64,000 bases of DNA from Petasospora fabianii (lineage: Eukaryota > Ascomycota > Saccharomycetes > Phaffomycetales > Wickerhamomycetaceae): contig CP048719.1 in the NCBI GenBank assembly GCA_022641835.1, positions 372,001-436,000 on the forward strand. Direction: 5' to 3'. Positions 9,988 through 19,663 of the stretch are shown here, in pieces. The position numbers were made by a program, and so were the translations under genes. Each line of letters opens with the position of its first letter. The first letter of the stretch is position 1. Below the pieces are notes generated by a model. That model ran no database searches. It was given only the letters and a program-made list of their open reading frames with translations, and was not told where the DNA came from.

Positions 9988-9993
9988 CACGTG
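9988..9993. promoter_or_regulatory. CACGTG E-box (candidate Cbf1 site)
   Basis: CACGTGAC matches the Cbf1 consensus (RTCACRTG on the other strand). It lies 209 bases upstream of the CBF1 ATG itself. Confidence 0.55.
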
Positions 9994-9999
9994 ACGAAG

Positions 10000-10017
10000 T
10001 TGCGCCAATTGGCGCAA
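10000..10017. promoter_or_regulatory. 18-bp perfect palindrome with back-to-back CCAAT
   Basis: TTGCGCCAATTGGCGCAA is identical to its reverse complement and presents CCAAT on both strands. It lies 7 bp after a CACGTG box. Confidence 0.6.
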
Positions 10018-10099
10018 AGTAAAAAAAAGTCACGTTAGCAAGCGCGAAAAGTATAAAGCGAAAAAGTCCCCCATCAAAAAATTTGCATCACGTTTTTCT

Positions 10100-10105
10100 C
10101 ACGTG
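10100..10105. promoter_or_regulatory. Second CACGTG E-box before CBF1
   Basis: TCACGTGG lies 97 bases upstream of the CBF1 ATG and fits the Cbf1 core. Confidence 0.5.
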
Positions 10106-10201
10106 GAAGTCATCTGACCTTGTCACAACAAATAAAGTAAACAAGAGGCACCCGCAGGGCACGATACCCCACAACAAAGAAAATTAAAACAAATTCAAGA
10201 G

Positions 10202-10762
10202 ATGCAACAGAAACGTGATGCAAACGAGGAGGCTCCGGGCCACGAGTCCAAGAAGGCTCACGTTGATGAGTCTAACATTGACTCTGAACTTCTTGCTCAG
10301 GAGTTTGTTGACCCTGAGAATGGAGACAAGGGTGATGAGGATGTTTCCAAGGATAGTGACAAACAGGAATCCGATGGATTGAAGCATCACGTTCTGCATC
10401 CATCCTCGGATAAGCCACTGGCTGGCACCGAGGAGTGGCACAGGGTGAGAAAGGACAACCATAAGGAGGTTGAGAGACGCAGAAGACAGACCATAAACGC
10501 TGGTATTAAGGAACTTGCAGCTTTGCTTCCATCTCCAGAGACCAATAAGTCTCAAATTATTCAACGTGCTATTGAATTCATCAAGAGACTCAAAGAGTCC
10601 GAGAAGAACAATGTTGAAAAGTGGACTTTGGAGAAACTTTTGAATGACCAAGCTCTTCATGAGCTCACAGCTACTAACGAGAAGCTCAAATCGGAATTGG
10701 AGAAGGCTTACAGAGACGTTGAGCATTGGAAGAAGATTTGCAGTATTGCAAAGACCGATTGA
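10202..10762 (+). CDS. CBF1: bHLH-zipper centromere-binding factor Cbf1
   Basis: Cbf1 binds CACRTG at yeast point centromeres and at promoters of sulphur-assimilation and respiratory genes. The 186-residue product has an acidic N-terminus and a C-terminal bHLH: the basic region RKDNHKEVERRRRQTINAGIKELAALLP (about 82-109, with the H-E-R E-box contacts), a short loop, helix 2 KSQIIQRAIEFIKRLKESE, and a zipper-like coiled coil running to the end (WTLEKLLNDQALHELTATNEKLKSELEKA). The length and WHRVRKDNHKEVERRRR segment are specific for Cbf1. Its own promoter has two CACGTG boxes, which suggests autoregulation. Confidence 0.95.
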   Translation: MQQKRDANEEAPGHESKKAHVDESNIDSELLAQEFVDPENGDKGDEDVSKDSDKQESDGLKHHVLHPSSDKPLAGTEEWHRVRKDNHKEVERRRRQTINAGIKELAALLPSPETNKSQIIQRAIEFIKRLKESEKNNVEKWTLEKLLNDQALHELTATNEKLKSELEKAYRDVEHWKKICSIAKTD

Positions 10763-12469
10763 GCTTTTTTTGAATTTATGAAATTGTTTGGATTGTACTA
10801 TATTGAGTCGAGCTTAAGTGGTATCAAGCTGGCTATTGGTTAAATGTGTGTTTAAGGATTGTTAAATTTTTATGCTTGATGAGCTAAAGGAAGGTTCGAA
10901 GATGAATAGGCAGAAAGGGTCCCTAGTTGTCTTGTAGCAGTGATACACAAAAGTAGGACTTAGTTGGTAGTATGATGAGCGATTGCGTTCGTGTGCTACC
11001 ACCTCTTTCAGTATCTTAACCATGCCATTGAGCACTCTCCAGGGTTCCTCCAATTGGTAGCACATAGTTGAAAGGACTGGTAGCTGTGTCGATGAGGTGT
11101 GACCATATGTCAACTTTACGGGATGTACTCTTCAGCCCATTGTGCCCATGGCGAAGTAGTATTACAGGACTTAAGTTACAGATAACCCAACTACTAATAC
11201 GTGCTGCTACTGTAGAACTCTGCGCTAAGATTGATTCTATGCTTGGGACTGGTTGTCCCAATCATCGAGGTGGAGCCTTGGCCCGCAGTGTATGGTTCGA
11301 TGAACATTTCCAGAGTCCAATTCGATCCGCCTACGCCTGTGCGCCAGAGAGGTCTATGAAGATGTATGAGTGCATGGTGTGTCTGTTATACTGTGGAGAT
11401 CTGCCTTTAAAGAGATGGTGTGACTACTCCACGGACCCCTACTCATTTGAGGTGCGATCCTGCATCTGCGTGTGGAGGAGGGGCAGGAACCAGTGCTCGG
11501 ATAGAGGGGGACATGGGGGATTAGTAGCCACAAGATAACAAACTAGGGCTGGGTGTGTACGCCGACCAAAATAACAGGTCGCCTGGACGATCAAGAACAC
11601 GAGATCCATCCACGGGGAAATCCCCTCGGGGATCTTCAGACAGCGAACGGCGTGGACGGGATCATGGCTCATAATACCAGCCACTCGTAAAGCTGAAAAT
11701 CGCGCTGACGAGGTTCTTCTCGGGTCAAGAGCGCGGCCGCGGTGTGTCAAAAGGCTCACGACTCTACACAAGACTCTCAGGACCAGGGTTTCTGGGGTAC
11801 CATTACATCGTAGGAACCAAGGGCGAGTCAGTATGTCTGCGTTATTATCTTTGTAGTGATTGAGTTTGATCTCAGTAGATTTATCACCATACCAAATAAG
11901 CTGCTGATCTTCTACCCATTGCCGCGGCCTCCACCGCCCGGGTCGGAGGCGTTGGGCTCCTGCGTGCTGCATCATATAAAAGACTGCGTTGCCGTTCCGC
12001 TACAAATATTTTAAAATCCCCTTTGCGAGCTTCTCTGCGACAATAGATATCTTATTCTACTCCAACACACGCCACTCACTACGACTTCTTGTCTCCTAGA
12101 GGGATAGCTCAACATCTCTATTATACCCGAGATTTCTCTTGCCAAAGTGCTCGATCCACAAGGCCCGACAATACCAACAGCTAGGAAATCACTCGCACTC
12201 ACACATCCTTAAACTCTACTCACTCCATGAAACTTAAGCTTCTGTCACATTCTCGCTGACTATCACTAGACCAAATACTCCTTCGAAGGGTTTCTTCCGC
12301 TACTCTGATCATTTATTTTGGTGATCCTAGAAATTTACCCAGACTCAAATCCCGTGTCCCAATCTAACATTAGAAGCGTGAATTTCATAACCTCAATTTA
12401 CCCCGACGAACGAACACACGCTGAGCACAGACCGTCTCACAAGTACACCCAACCACAAGATCATACAGA
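10763..12469. other. 1.7-kb gene-free region between CBF1 and the HAP4-like gene
   Basis: I see no credible gene. The part around 11,700-11,960 is unusually GC-rich. A TATA box at 11975-11982 points to the right, implying a long (about 400-nt) 5' leader for the HAP4-like gene, common for yeast regulators. ORFs here show no domain or yeast-like composition. Confidence 0.55.
11975..11982 (+). promoter_or_regulatory. Possible TATA box of the HAP4-like gene
   Basis: TATAAAAG lies 488 bases before the ATG. It is the best TATA match in the region, but its use is inferred. Confidence 0.35.
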
Positions 12470-13909
12470 ATGAACCGCACAGTTCATGGTGTCAAGCATA
12501 CCAAGGACCTCCCGCACCTGGCACCGATTGCACCGGCACCGAGTATTGCTCCTAGGCCGGTACAGGTGTTACCCAAGCCGTCGTCCGGTATTGGCATCGC
12601 TTCATCAGCATCAACAGTTGGTGCAAAGCAGCTTTCCGCCTCTAGCTCCACTACATCAATGACAGATCTCGAATCACAATCTCTGCCATGTATTATCACC
12701 TCAAAGCAGTGGGTACTGCCCCCAAGACCAAAGGCCGGGAGAAAGCCTACAAACGTCGACAAGAAGAAACAGCCATCTTCGCAACCCCAAGTCCCAGCAC
12801 AACAACATCATGAACCTGTTGTTCCAAAGAGACAAAACTCCATGTCATCCGTGACATCCAATATGAATGCTCTCAACATTACCAAGGCGCAATCGGAAAA
12901 CCTTTCACTGGCCCCATCAAGTTCCACAATCACGGGCCAATTTGGACGCGATGTTCTCAAGTCACAGCTCGACTCAGCTACACAAGAAAATGAGAAACTC
13001 AAGTCTATAATATCATGGCTCAAGATCGAAATTGAACAACTCCAGCGCCTCGATGGAAACAGTGGTGGCGCCATGGCTACACGGTCAAATATTCCATCAA
13101 TGACAATGAGCCCAGATAGCATTGATGCTCAAACTACAGCTGCACAGATCCACTACCAGCTCCATGGTACACAGTTAAACTCGACACAGTCCATGTCCAA
13201 TATGAGTATGTCCTCAAGAGACGCCTCATCAATAACTGTTGATCCGAAGGATATCGGTATGATGAAACCACGCAAGAAGAAGAGACAATACAAGAAGAAA
13301 GAGAAACAACAAGATGCCGCACCACCTGTGGCTTCTGCTAAAAGTGCAAGTAATGTTTCCAAACCGGTGGAATCCACCACACATCCAATCAAAACCTCTG
13401 TTTCACCAGTACAAGTGAAACTTGAATCATCACCATCTCCACTCGCCATCCCTGAATTGAATCCTCTCAACAGTTCTGGCCTGCCAACAGTGGAGACCAT
13501 CATGTCCACGGCAAGTCCAGAACCGACACACACAACTTCACATCCATCCAAACGTTGCAAAACGGTAAAGATCGAACGCGCAACATCCATAGCCACACAT
13601 GATCTCCTGTCCCCACCAACACACCCATTAGACCGCACTTCACTCTCCACACCTGGGGACTTTGGTGATTTGCACCATGCTCCAATCTCAGCATTGAGTC
13701 GCACTACTTCAAATACCACCATTGATCCAATGGATCTAGGATGGCCGGGTAAGGAATGTGCGTTTTGTCAAGGTGAGGCAGGATGTGTGTGTCTCGGTAA
13801 AGATGACAAAGTCTTAAATGATGTTAAGGAGGAGGAGAGTCAAGATTTGATAGGACTGTTTGAAGATGTTGGTGGTGATCATTTGTATGAGGAGTTTGTG
13901 AACTTTTGA
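12470..13909 (+). CDS. HAP4/HapX-like transcriptional regulator
   Basis: Hap4-type proteins bind the Hap2/3/5 CCAAT complex through a short motif and act as its regulatory subunit. The 479-residue product has that motif (SKQWVLPPRPKAGRKP, 78-93). A coiled coil follows at about 157-194 (LKSQLDSATQENEKLKSIISWLKIEIEQLQRL) where HapX-type proteins have a bZIP, but no bZIP basic region precedes it. A lysine-rich stretch near 262-276 may be a nuclear signal. Near the C-terminus is a Cys cluster CAFCQGEAGCVC (430-441) like the iron-sensing motifs of HapX/Hap43, then an acidic tail. It could drive respiration (Hap4) or iron response (HapX). The rest is Ser/Thr/Pro-rich. It is convergent with SDH3. 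Confidence 0.85.
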   Translation: MNRTVHGVKHTKDLPHLAPIAPAPSIAPRPVQVLPKPSSGIGIASSASTVGAKQLSASSSTTSMTDLESQSLPCIITSKQWVLPPRPKAGRKPTNVDKKKQPSSQPQVPAQQHHEPVVPKRQNSMSSVTSNMNALNITKAQSENLSLAPSSSTITGQFGRDVLKSQLDSATQENEKLKSIISWLKIEIEQLQRLDGNSGGAMATRSNIPSMTMSPDSIDAQTTAAQIHYQLHGTQLNSTQSMSNMSMSSRDASSITVDPKDIGMMKPRKKKRQYKKKEKQQDAAPPVASAKSASNVSKPVESTTHPIKTSVSPVQVKLESSPSPLAIPELNPLNSSGLPTVETIMSTASPEPTHTTSHPSKRCKTVKIERATSIATHDLLSPPTHPLDRTSLSTPGDFGDLHHAPISALSRTTSNTTIDPMDLGWPGKECAFCQGEAGCVCLGKDDKVLNDVKEEESQDLIGLFEDVGGDHLYEEFVNF

Positions 13910-14433
13910 AAAAATTCATTGTATGAGTCTGAAGATGAAGAAGAATGATACAGAGAGAAATGAGGATATTATGACTTTTGTTATGTGATGCCAACCTACG
14001 ATTTGTTATGAGATATCGAGGAATGCAGTATGTTTGTTATGAGATTTTAATGTATTTACGTCTTTATTCTGTTAATCTGAGTAATACCTAGTGTTTATTT
14101 GACTTTCATACGTATTTGTATAAACTGTGCGATTGTACGTCCACTCGGGTACTCTTATAGACCAAGTCGGCGGCAAAAAGTTTGCAACTACAGTCAACCT
14201 TCAGGGTGTTCAATGGGTCATCGGATGAAGTCACGTACTTTAACATAATGTAGGTGTGGCAATGTATCCCTTCCAAGAAGGTATCACCCATATTTAACTG
14301 CCATGTTCCGTCCACAAGTTCATTCCTCCCATATGAGTTTGACTTTAATATCTACCGCTTCTCTCAATTTGAAGAATATGTATTCCATGACAGATAGTGT
14401 GTATAAATAAGAGATCCAAAAAGTGACACCTGT
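13910..14433. other. Convergent 3' region, HAP4-like gene and SDH3
   Basis: A 524-bp AT-rich gap between two stop codons. I see nothing beyond likely 3' UTRs. Confidence 0.6.
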
Positions 14434-14946
14434 TTAGAAGAGAGTGTAGAAAGTGCCCAAAGCGGCAGTGAATGCAAGCACAACGTAACCGGTTCTGTAA
14501 ACACCCTTGAGAGTCAACTCCTTACCAGAATCCCAAATCAAGTGTCTGATACCATTACCAAAGTGGAAGAAGAATGGGAAAGTCATAAGCGACTTAACAA
14601 GGTACTGTGTAGGTGTTGAGAGGTTGTAGAAAGCCTCCTGGATCATGGTGGAATCCAACTGGAAGCCAAAGATGGAAGAGGCAGCATATCCGCAAGTGAG
14701 ACCGTAGAAGGCAGCAGCGAGGGCCACACCAGAGACACGGTGAAGAGAGGAGAGGTACCATGTGAGCTGTGGCTGATAGATGGTCAAATGTGGAGAGGAT
14801 GGACGGTTCTTACGCTGAGCAACGAGAATTTCCTGCTCTCTGTCGTGCGTGGTGCTGACTGTCTGCATAGCTCTCACTGTCTGGCGACGAACGAGGCCCT
14901 GAAAAGATGGTCTGAGGAGACCGAGACCAGCTCTTGTGGAGATCAT
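14434..14946 (-). CDS. SDH3: Succinate dehydrogenase cytochrome b subunit
   Basis: Membrane anchor subunit of respiratory complex II in the mitochondrial inner membrane; it helps bind heme b and ubiquinone. The 170-residue product has an Arg-rich presequence (residues 1 to about 40), then the signature RPSSPHLTIYQPQLTWYLSSLHRVSGVALA and FFFHFGNGIRHLIWD with the conserved quinone-site Ser/Arg and heme-ligand His, and three membrane helices. Its promoter (shared with divergent RSE1) contains GGCCAATCA, a Hap-complex-type box. Confidence 0.95.
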   Translation of the reverse strand: MISTRAGLGLLRPSFQGLVRRQTVRAMQTVSTTHDREQEILVAQRKNRPSSPHLTIYQPQLTWYLSSLHRVSGVALAAAFYGLTCGYAASSIFGFQLDSTMIQEAFYNLSTPTQYLVKSLMTFPFFFHFGNGIRHLIWDSGKELTLKGVYRTGYVVLAFTAALGTFYTLF

Positions 14947-15367
14947 TGTGTGTTGTATGTGTAAACGGTGGTGGTATGGGGAGTCGGTAGAGCTACAGAC
15001 TTCTGTTGAGAGTATTTTGTTACGATGTTTCTCCAGAATGACCTCCAGATTTTCCTCCTCTCCTCCCTGCTCTACAGAGATCGGACCCGCGCTCGCGGAA
15101 CCGAAGTGTCATAACTCACACAACCCCCGGGATACGTGGCCAATCAAGGCGCGGGATTTCGTAAGGTAGGCGTGACATTCTCCGGGGTGGCTGGTGTTCG
15201 GGTGATTACATGATTTTTCTTGCTGATGTCAGAGCTGACATAATCAGAAGAGTGTGCCCCTGCCGGGTCCAAAGATTGAAGAGAGATGATCATGGGTACA
15301 CACCAAGGAAACAAATCCAAGAAGTGGATAGCAACAGCCTGGCATAACCAAACAAGACTCACCTGCA
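14947..15367. promoter_or_regulatory. Divergent SDH3/RSE1 promoter region
   Basis: This 421-bp region between divergent ATGs contains one CCAATCA box; no other feature is clear. Confidence 0.6.
15140..15146 (+). promoter_or_regulatory. CCAATCA box upstream of SDH3
   Basis: It matches the Hap2/3/4/5 consensus CCAATNA and sits within GGCCAATCA, 194 bases before the SDH3 start. The same 9-mer is in the COX12 promoter. Confidence 0.55.
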
Positions 15368-18300
15368 ATGTCATTTGAGTCGGATATCTGTCTCTATAAT
15401 CTCACCCTGCGACAAAGGGACTCTTCAATCGGATCATGTGCGGGAAACTTTTCCGGTAAGAAATCCCAGGAGATCATCACAGCTACATCAAATCGCATCA
15501 CAGTCCTCAAACCAGATACAAGTACAGGTAAACTCGTATCGTTGCTCTCCAAGCAAGTATTTGCTATAATCAGAAGCATTTCTAATTTCAAGATCGCTGG
15601 CTCTGGTAAAGATTACCTTGCAGTAACTTCTGATGCTGGTAACTTCACCGTTTTGGAGCTCGATCTTCCAAACAATAGATTCATTACCTTGTTCAACGAA
15701 CCTTATCACAAAAGTGGTATCAGAAGACTATCGCCAGGAAATGAAATTGCTGTGGACCCAAACGGGAGAGCCGTCCTACTGTCGGCGGTTGAAAGGAACA
15801 AACTCGTGTATGTCATGAACAGAGACTCTGATAACCAACTTACAATCGCATCGCCATTGGAAGCAAACAGATCCAAGGTGCTTGCCATAAAGACCATCGG
15901 TCTCGAGGTGAACTATGAAAACCCTCAATTTGCATCTATCGAAGTGGACTATGGTGATTACGAAGATCAAAATGAAGATGTTAATGACTTTACACACTCA
16001 CTCACATTCTATGAACTCGATCTCGGTCTTAACACTGTCGTGAGAAAGCATTCAGAGACTATCCCGCAAACTTCAAACTTCCTTTTGCCTGTCCCATGTG
16101 GCCCAGACTCTGGGTCCGCTTCAGGCTCGCCCGGACCAGGTGGCGCTATCGTATGTGCTGCCAACATTGTGCTGTACAGAAATTTGTATGGGGACAAGAT
16201 CTCCGTTTCAATACCCAAGACAAACAAACAACAAGATGAAGACGTATACGTTGTTGCTGGTGTTACACACCAGATGAAGGGCGGCTTCTTCTTCCTCTTG
16301 CAGACAAACTTTGGTGATATCTTTAAGGTCGAGCTTCCACCTGACAGAACCCTGGTCATTTCATACTTTGATACCATCCCGGTTTGTACCTCGATTATCG
16401 TCCTCAAATCTGGTTTTTTATACGCTGATACGGAATATGGTGACAAGTATTTCTACCAGTTTGAAAATCTTGGACGTGATGAAACATTTGCATCATCCAC
16501 TGAGAACTACTCTCCAGAAGCTCTGACATTTACCAGATCAGATCTTGAGAACATCACCCCCATTGATGTGATTCCAGCCATCAATCCAATATTTGACTCG
16601 GTCCTTTCCACTGATGACACATCAGCCAAAATATATGCCGCATCTGGTATTAATGACACTGCCTTACTTAAACTGCTTCAGTATGGTCTGCCAATCACTG
16701 AAGTTGTCGAATCTGACCTACCGGGCCCAGCGCACAGAGTATGGACTACACGTCTTACAAGAGCTGACGAGCACGACAAGTATCTTGTGATCTCATTCAT
16801 CGATACTACACTTGTTCTCTCCATAGGTGAGAACGTCGAAGAAGTATCTGACTCTGGGCTCGCTACCAACGAAGAAACGCTACAGATTCAACAGATCGGA
16901 AGAGAGAGTCTCGCTCAGATCCACGGGAACGGTATTCGTATTATCAAGGATAGCGAGGTTGTGAATGAGTGGCTACCGCCAGCTGGAATTAAGATCACCG
17001 TTAGTGCCTCGACAAATCGTCAACTTGCTATCAGTCTATCGAATAATGAGCTGGTCTACTTTGAAGTTGATGAAAATGATCGTCTCGTTGAATGGAACGA
17101 GAGAAAAGAGATGCCATCACGAATTACAAGTCTGGCGCTCGGTGAGATTCCAGAAGGCTTGATTCGCTCTCCGTTCTTGGTTGTTGGTGATCAGGATAAG
17201 ATAATGAGAGTGCTATCTACCGATCCTTCTAACGTATTAGAGCTTGTTGTCATGCAGAGTCTGAGTGGTGTCCCGGTCAGTACTCTCGTCTGCTTTATGA
17301 ATGGCGAATTGTGTGTGAACTTGGGTTTAGATAATGGTGTGTTTGCCAGAACAAAGCTTGACGCCTCTGGTCAATTGTACGAGACAAGAACAAAGTATCT
17401 GGGAAGTAAGCCAGTGTTGTTGAGCAAGTGCATGAAGAATGGTGAGAATGTTGTGCTTGCTTTCTCGAACAAGACATGGGCTATCTCCGACTTCAATAAC
17501 CTGAAAATCAGCAGTGTTCTTGTTCCACCATTGAACTCGGGCACGATGTTCAATAGTGATGATTGTACAGATGGTGTCGTTGGTGTTTACAAGAGAAAGC
17601 TTGTGATCTTCACTATTGATGATTATGCCAATGACATCAGTTTGAACTCGCTGGAGCTGAAGTCTACACCGAAGAGACTAACTCAGCATGGAGATCACCT
17701 GTTCATTAGTGACAGTGGTAAGACTAGTCACATTGAAAAGTTCAACACTGACACTAACGACATGGATGCACAGATTGACCTGGCTGAAAATCAGAAGATC
17801 ATAACTACCGCTGTGGTTAACTTTGAATCCAAGGGTGAATCATACGTCTTATGCTCTGTTGCGACTAATTATCAGTCTTCTGGTGTCTTTTCAGAGTCTT
17901 TCATTTACACATACACAATGGATCTTGAGCTTGTTCACAAAACAACTCTTTCTGGGATTGCCTATTCTATCGTTGCATTCCAGGGCAAGGCACTTCTCGG
18001 TATCAAGAACAATCTACGATTATATGACATGGGTCTTAAGCAGCTCTTGTGCAAAACCACAAGCTTTCTTGATACGGTCTCCAACATTGTGAGAATTGAT
18101 GCTCAAGGGAACCGAGTTGTTGTTGGTGACTTGAGAGAGTCTGTCACGTTTTTGACATTCAATGCCAAGCTCAATGAGTTTATTCCATTTGTCGATGATA
18201 CACTTCCACGACACATTACTAGCATGAAAATGGTTGACTCCAACACTGTTGTTGGTGGTGATAAGTTTGGGAATATTTTCCTGTTGAGGTGTTCTGATGA

Positions 18301-18760
18301 AGTTTCTAGAACTGGTGAGGACTCAACACTGGTACGCACCAAGGATAAGCTGTATAATGGTGCCCCATTTAAGCTGGACAATGTGTGTCACATTTTCATT
18401 GAAGATATTGCAACAAGCTTCAACAAGGGACTGCTGAGCCAAGGTGGAAGGGAAGTCATTACTTATGCTGGACTCCAGGGTACATTAGGTGTATTGATCC
18501 CATTCCTGACGCGTTCTGATATCAAGTTCTTCAAGGCATTGGAAAAGGCTATGAGATCCTATGTCCCTGATCTGACAGGAAGAATGAATTTGCAATATAG
18601 AGGATATTACCAACCTGTGAAGAATGTCGTTGATGGTGACTTTGTGGAGACGTTCAATGATCTAGATGAAGACCTGAAGAAGAAAATTTCCGATGAAGTT
18701 GGAAAGTCAGTTGGCGATATCATGGGTAAGATCTTTGATGTTAGGGCCCTTTCCATCTAA
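15368..18760 (+). CDS. RSE1: Splicing factor 3b subunit Rse1 (SF3B3/SAP130)
   Basis: Large beta-propeller scaffold of the SF3b complex in U2 snRNP, needed for spliceosome assembly. The 1130-residue product follows SF3B3 from the start: LYNLTLRQ, GNFSGKKSQEII, VFAIIRSISNFKIAGSGKDYLAV, KSGIRRLSPGNEIAVDPNGRAVLL, LVYVMNRDSDNQLTIASPLEA, and LTFYELDLGLNTVVRKHSE. The CPSF-A-type C-terminus includes DKFGNIFLLR and a YYQPVKNVVDGDFVETFN motif. It is slightly shorter than human SF3B3 (1217). CTG codes for the last Leu of LYNLTL, which argues for standard CUG decoding. It has no intron. Confidence 0.96.
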   Translation: MSFESDICLYNLTLRQRDSSIGSCAGNFSGKKSQEIITATSNRITVLKPDTSTGKLVSLLSKQVFAIIRSISNFKIAGSGKDYLAVTSDAGNFTVLELDLPNNRFITLFNEPYHKSGIRRLSPGNEIAVDPNGRAVLLSAVERNKLVYVMNRDSDNQLTIASPLEANRSKVLAIKTIGLEVNYENPQFASIEVDYGDYEDQNEDVNDFTHSLTFYELDLGLNTVVRKHSETIPQTSNFLLPVPCGPDSGSASGSPGPGGAIVCAANIVLYRNLYGDKISVSIPKTNKQQDEDVYVVAGVTHQMKGGFFFLLQTNFGDIFKVELPPDRTLVISYFDTIPVCTSIIVLKSGFLYADTEYGDKYFYQFENLGRDETFASSTENYSPEALTFTRSDLENITPIDVIPAINPIFDSVLSTDDTSAKIYAASGINDTALLKLLQYGLPITEVVESDLPGPAHRVWTTRLTRADEHDKYLVISFIDTTLVLSIGENVEEVSDSGLATNEETLQIQQIGRESLAQIHGNGIRIIKDSEVVNEWLPPAGIKITVSASTNRQLAISLSNNELVYFEVDENDRLVEWNERKEMPSRITSLALGEIPEGLIRSPFLVVGDQDKIMRVLSTDPSNVLELVVMQSLSGVPVSTLVCFMNGELCVNLGLDNGVFARTKLDASGQLYETRTKYLGSKPVLLSKCMKNGENVVLAFSNKTWAISDFNNLKISSVLVPPLNSGTMFNSDDCTDGVVGVYKRKLVIFTIDDYANDISLNSLELKSTPKRLTQHGDHLFISDSGKTSHIEKFNTDTNDMDAQIDLAENQKIITTAVVNFESKGESYVLCSVATNYQSSGVFSESFIYTYTMDLELVHKTTLSGIAYSIVAFQGKALLGIKNNLRLYDMGLKQLLCKTTSFLDTVSNIVRIDAQGNRVVVGDLRESVTFLTFNAKLNEFIPFVDDTLPRHITSMKMVDSNTVVGGDKFGNIFLLRCSDEVSRTGEDSTLVRTKDKLYNGAPFKLDNVCHIFIEDIATSFNKGLLSQGGREVITYAGLQGTLGVLIPFLTRSDIKFFKALEKAMRSYVPDLTGRMNLQYRGYYQPVKNVVDGDFVETFNDLDEDLKKKISDEVGKSVGDIMGKIFDVRALSI

Positions 18761-18864
18761 GATCTGGTCAATACAATCAATTGACTGTGCCTTGTTAATG
18801 GGATCATGTGTCTACCTGATAATCGATTAGCGTAGCAGCATTAAACAATAAATAACATGCACAA

Positions 18865-19662
18865 TTAATTATACTGGCCCCTAAACAGCTCTTTAATAAT
18901 GTTCTTTTTAACGATCGTCTGCTCAACAATACCATCCACATGACGATTCTCACATCTCCCATACCACACAGTGAGTCCTTCTTCATCATAGTATAAGACA
19001 TTACCCGCATAAGCATGACCACCGATGTGAGAAACAATACCGACTCGTACACCTTCAGTATTATCCTTGCTGTACAATAAACCCCTCTTAGCCAAGTTGA
19101 ACTCGAACTCCTCCCTTAACATCGGTGCAATAAGTCCACATCGGATATCTCGCTGTACATGGCCACAGATCAATATCACTCTGCTTGTATTTGGAACGCT
19201 TGGAAGCGAAACTGGTGGGCCATTCGGATTCAAGACCTCTCTCATGAACTTCTGTGACGTTTCCTCTGTGACTGCATAGTACTTGTTTTCCGGGAACACA
19301 ACAACATTATACTTCTCACTTACACCTTCTGGTCTGTCAAGTTGAATGTTTGATAAGCCAACAGGATATGATGGATCGGTATCACTTCTTTTGAATCCCG
19401 AGAGCGAAGAGATCAATTCCGTTGGCATCATCTCAACTTTTGACTTCCAATGTGGTGCGCTGACCGTTGAATGGACAAATGCGTGCTTCCACATAGCTGC
19501 CTTTGTTCCATAGAGCGGTTTATCGTGGTTGATCGGCGAATCGGCTGGGAATTGGCATTCACAATGTGTCTTTGGTGTTGTTATAAGAGGAGCAGGACAT
19601 GGTGTATCGATGAGTTTGTACCTCTCAGAGAGCGCAACAAGACGTCGCAGTGTGGGCCTCAT
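18865..19662 (-). CDS. AIM32: Aim32-like thioredoxin-fold Fe-S protein
   Basis: Belongs to the Apd1/Aim32 (sucrase/ferredoxin-like) family; Aim32 is a mitochondrial thioredoxin-like [2Fe-2S] protein linked to redox quality control. The 265-residue product carries the C-terminal signature CGHVQRDIRCG followed by SHIGGHAYAGNVL, whose Cys and His residues hold the cluster. The Arg-rich start MRPTLRRLVALSERYK fits a mitochondrial presequence and favours Aim32 over cytosolic Apd1. Its start lies one base after the stop of a small upstream ORF. It is convergent with RSE1. Confidence 0.88.
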   Translation of the reverse strand: MRPTLRRLVALSERYKLIDTPCPAPLITTPKTHCECQFPADSPINHDKPLYGTKAAMWKHAFVHSTVSAPHWKSKVEMMPTELISSLSGFKRSDTDPSYPVGLSNIQLDRPEGVSEKYNVVVFPENKYYAVTEETSQKFMREVLNPNGPPVSLPSVPNTSRVILICGHVQRDIRCGLIAPMLREEFEFNLAKRGLLYSKDNTEGVRVGIVSHIGGHAYAGNVLYYDEEGLTVWYGRCENRHVDGIVEQTIVKKNIIKELFRGQYN

Positions 19663-19663
19663 C

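Larger units (their letters stand above)
9774..10201. promoter_or_regulatory. Divergent zinc-cluster/CBF1 promoter region
   Basis: This 428-bp gap carries two CACGTG boxes (9988-9993 and 10100-10105) and an 18-bp perfect palindrome (10000-10017), suggesting dense regulation of one or both flanking regulator genes. Confidence 0.7.

Noticed and set aside
11068-11538. 156-codon plus-strand ORF downstream of CBF1
   Set aside because: Cys- and Arg-rich random-looking product without family motifs; overlaps the opposite-strand chance ORF.
11439-11975. 178-codon minus-strand ORF between CBF1 and the HAP4-like gene
   Set aside because: No recognisable domain, Arg/Pro-rich composition from a GC-rich stretch, and no yeast-like codon bias; treated as chance.
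10763-12469. Centromere in the CBF1 to HAP4-like gap
   Set aside because: I found no CDEI-AT-rich-CDEIII arrangement or inverted repeats; the region is rather GC-rich.
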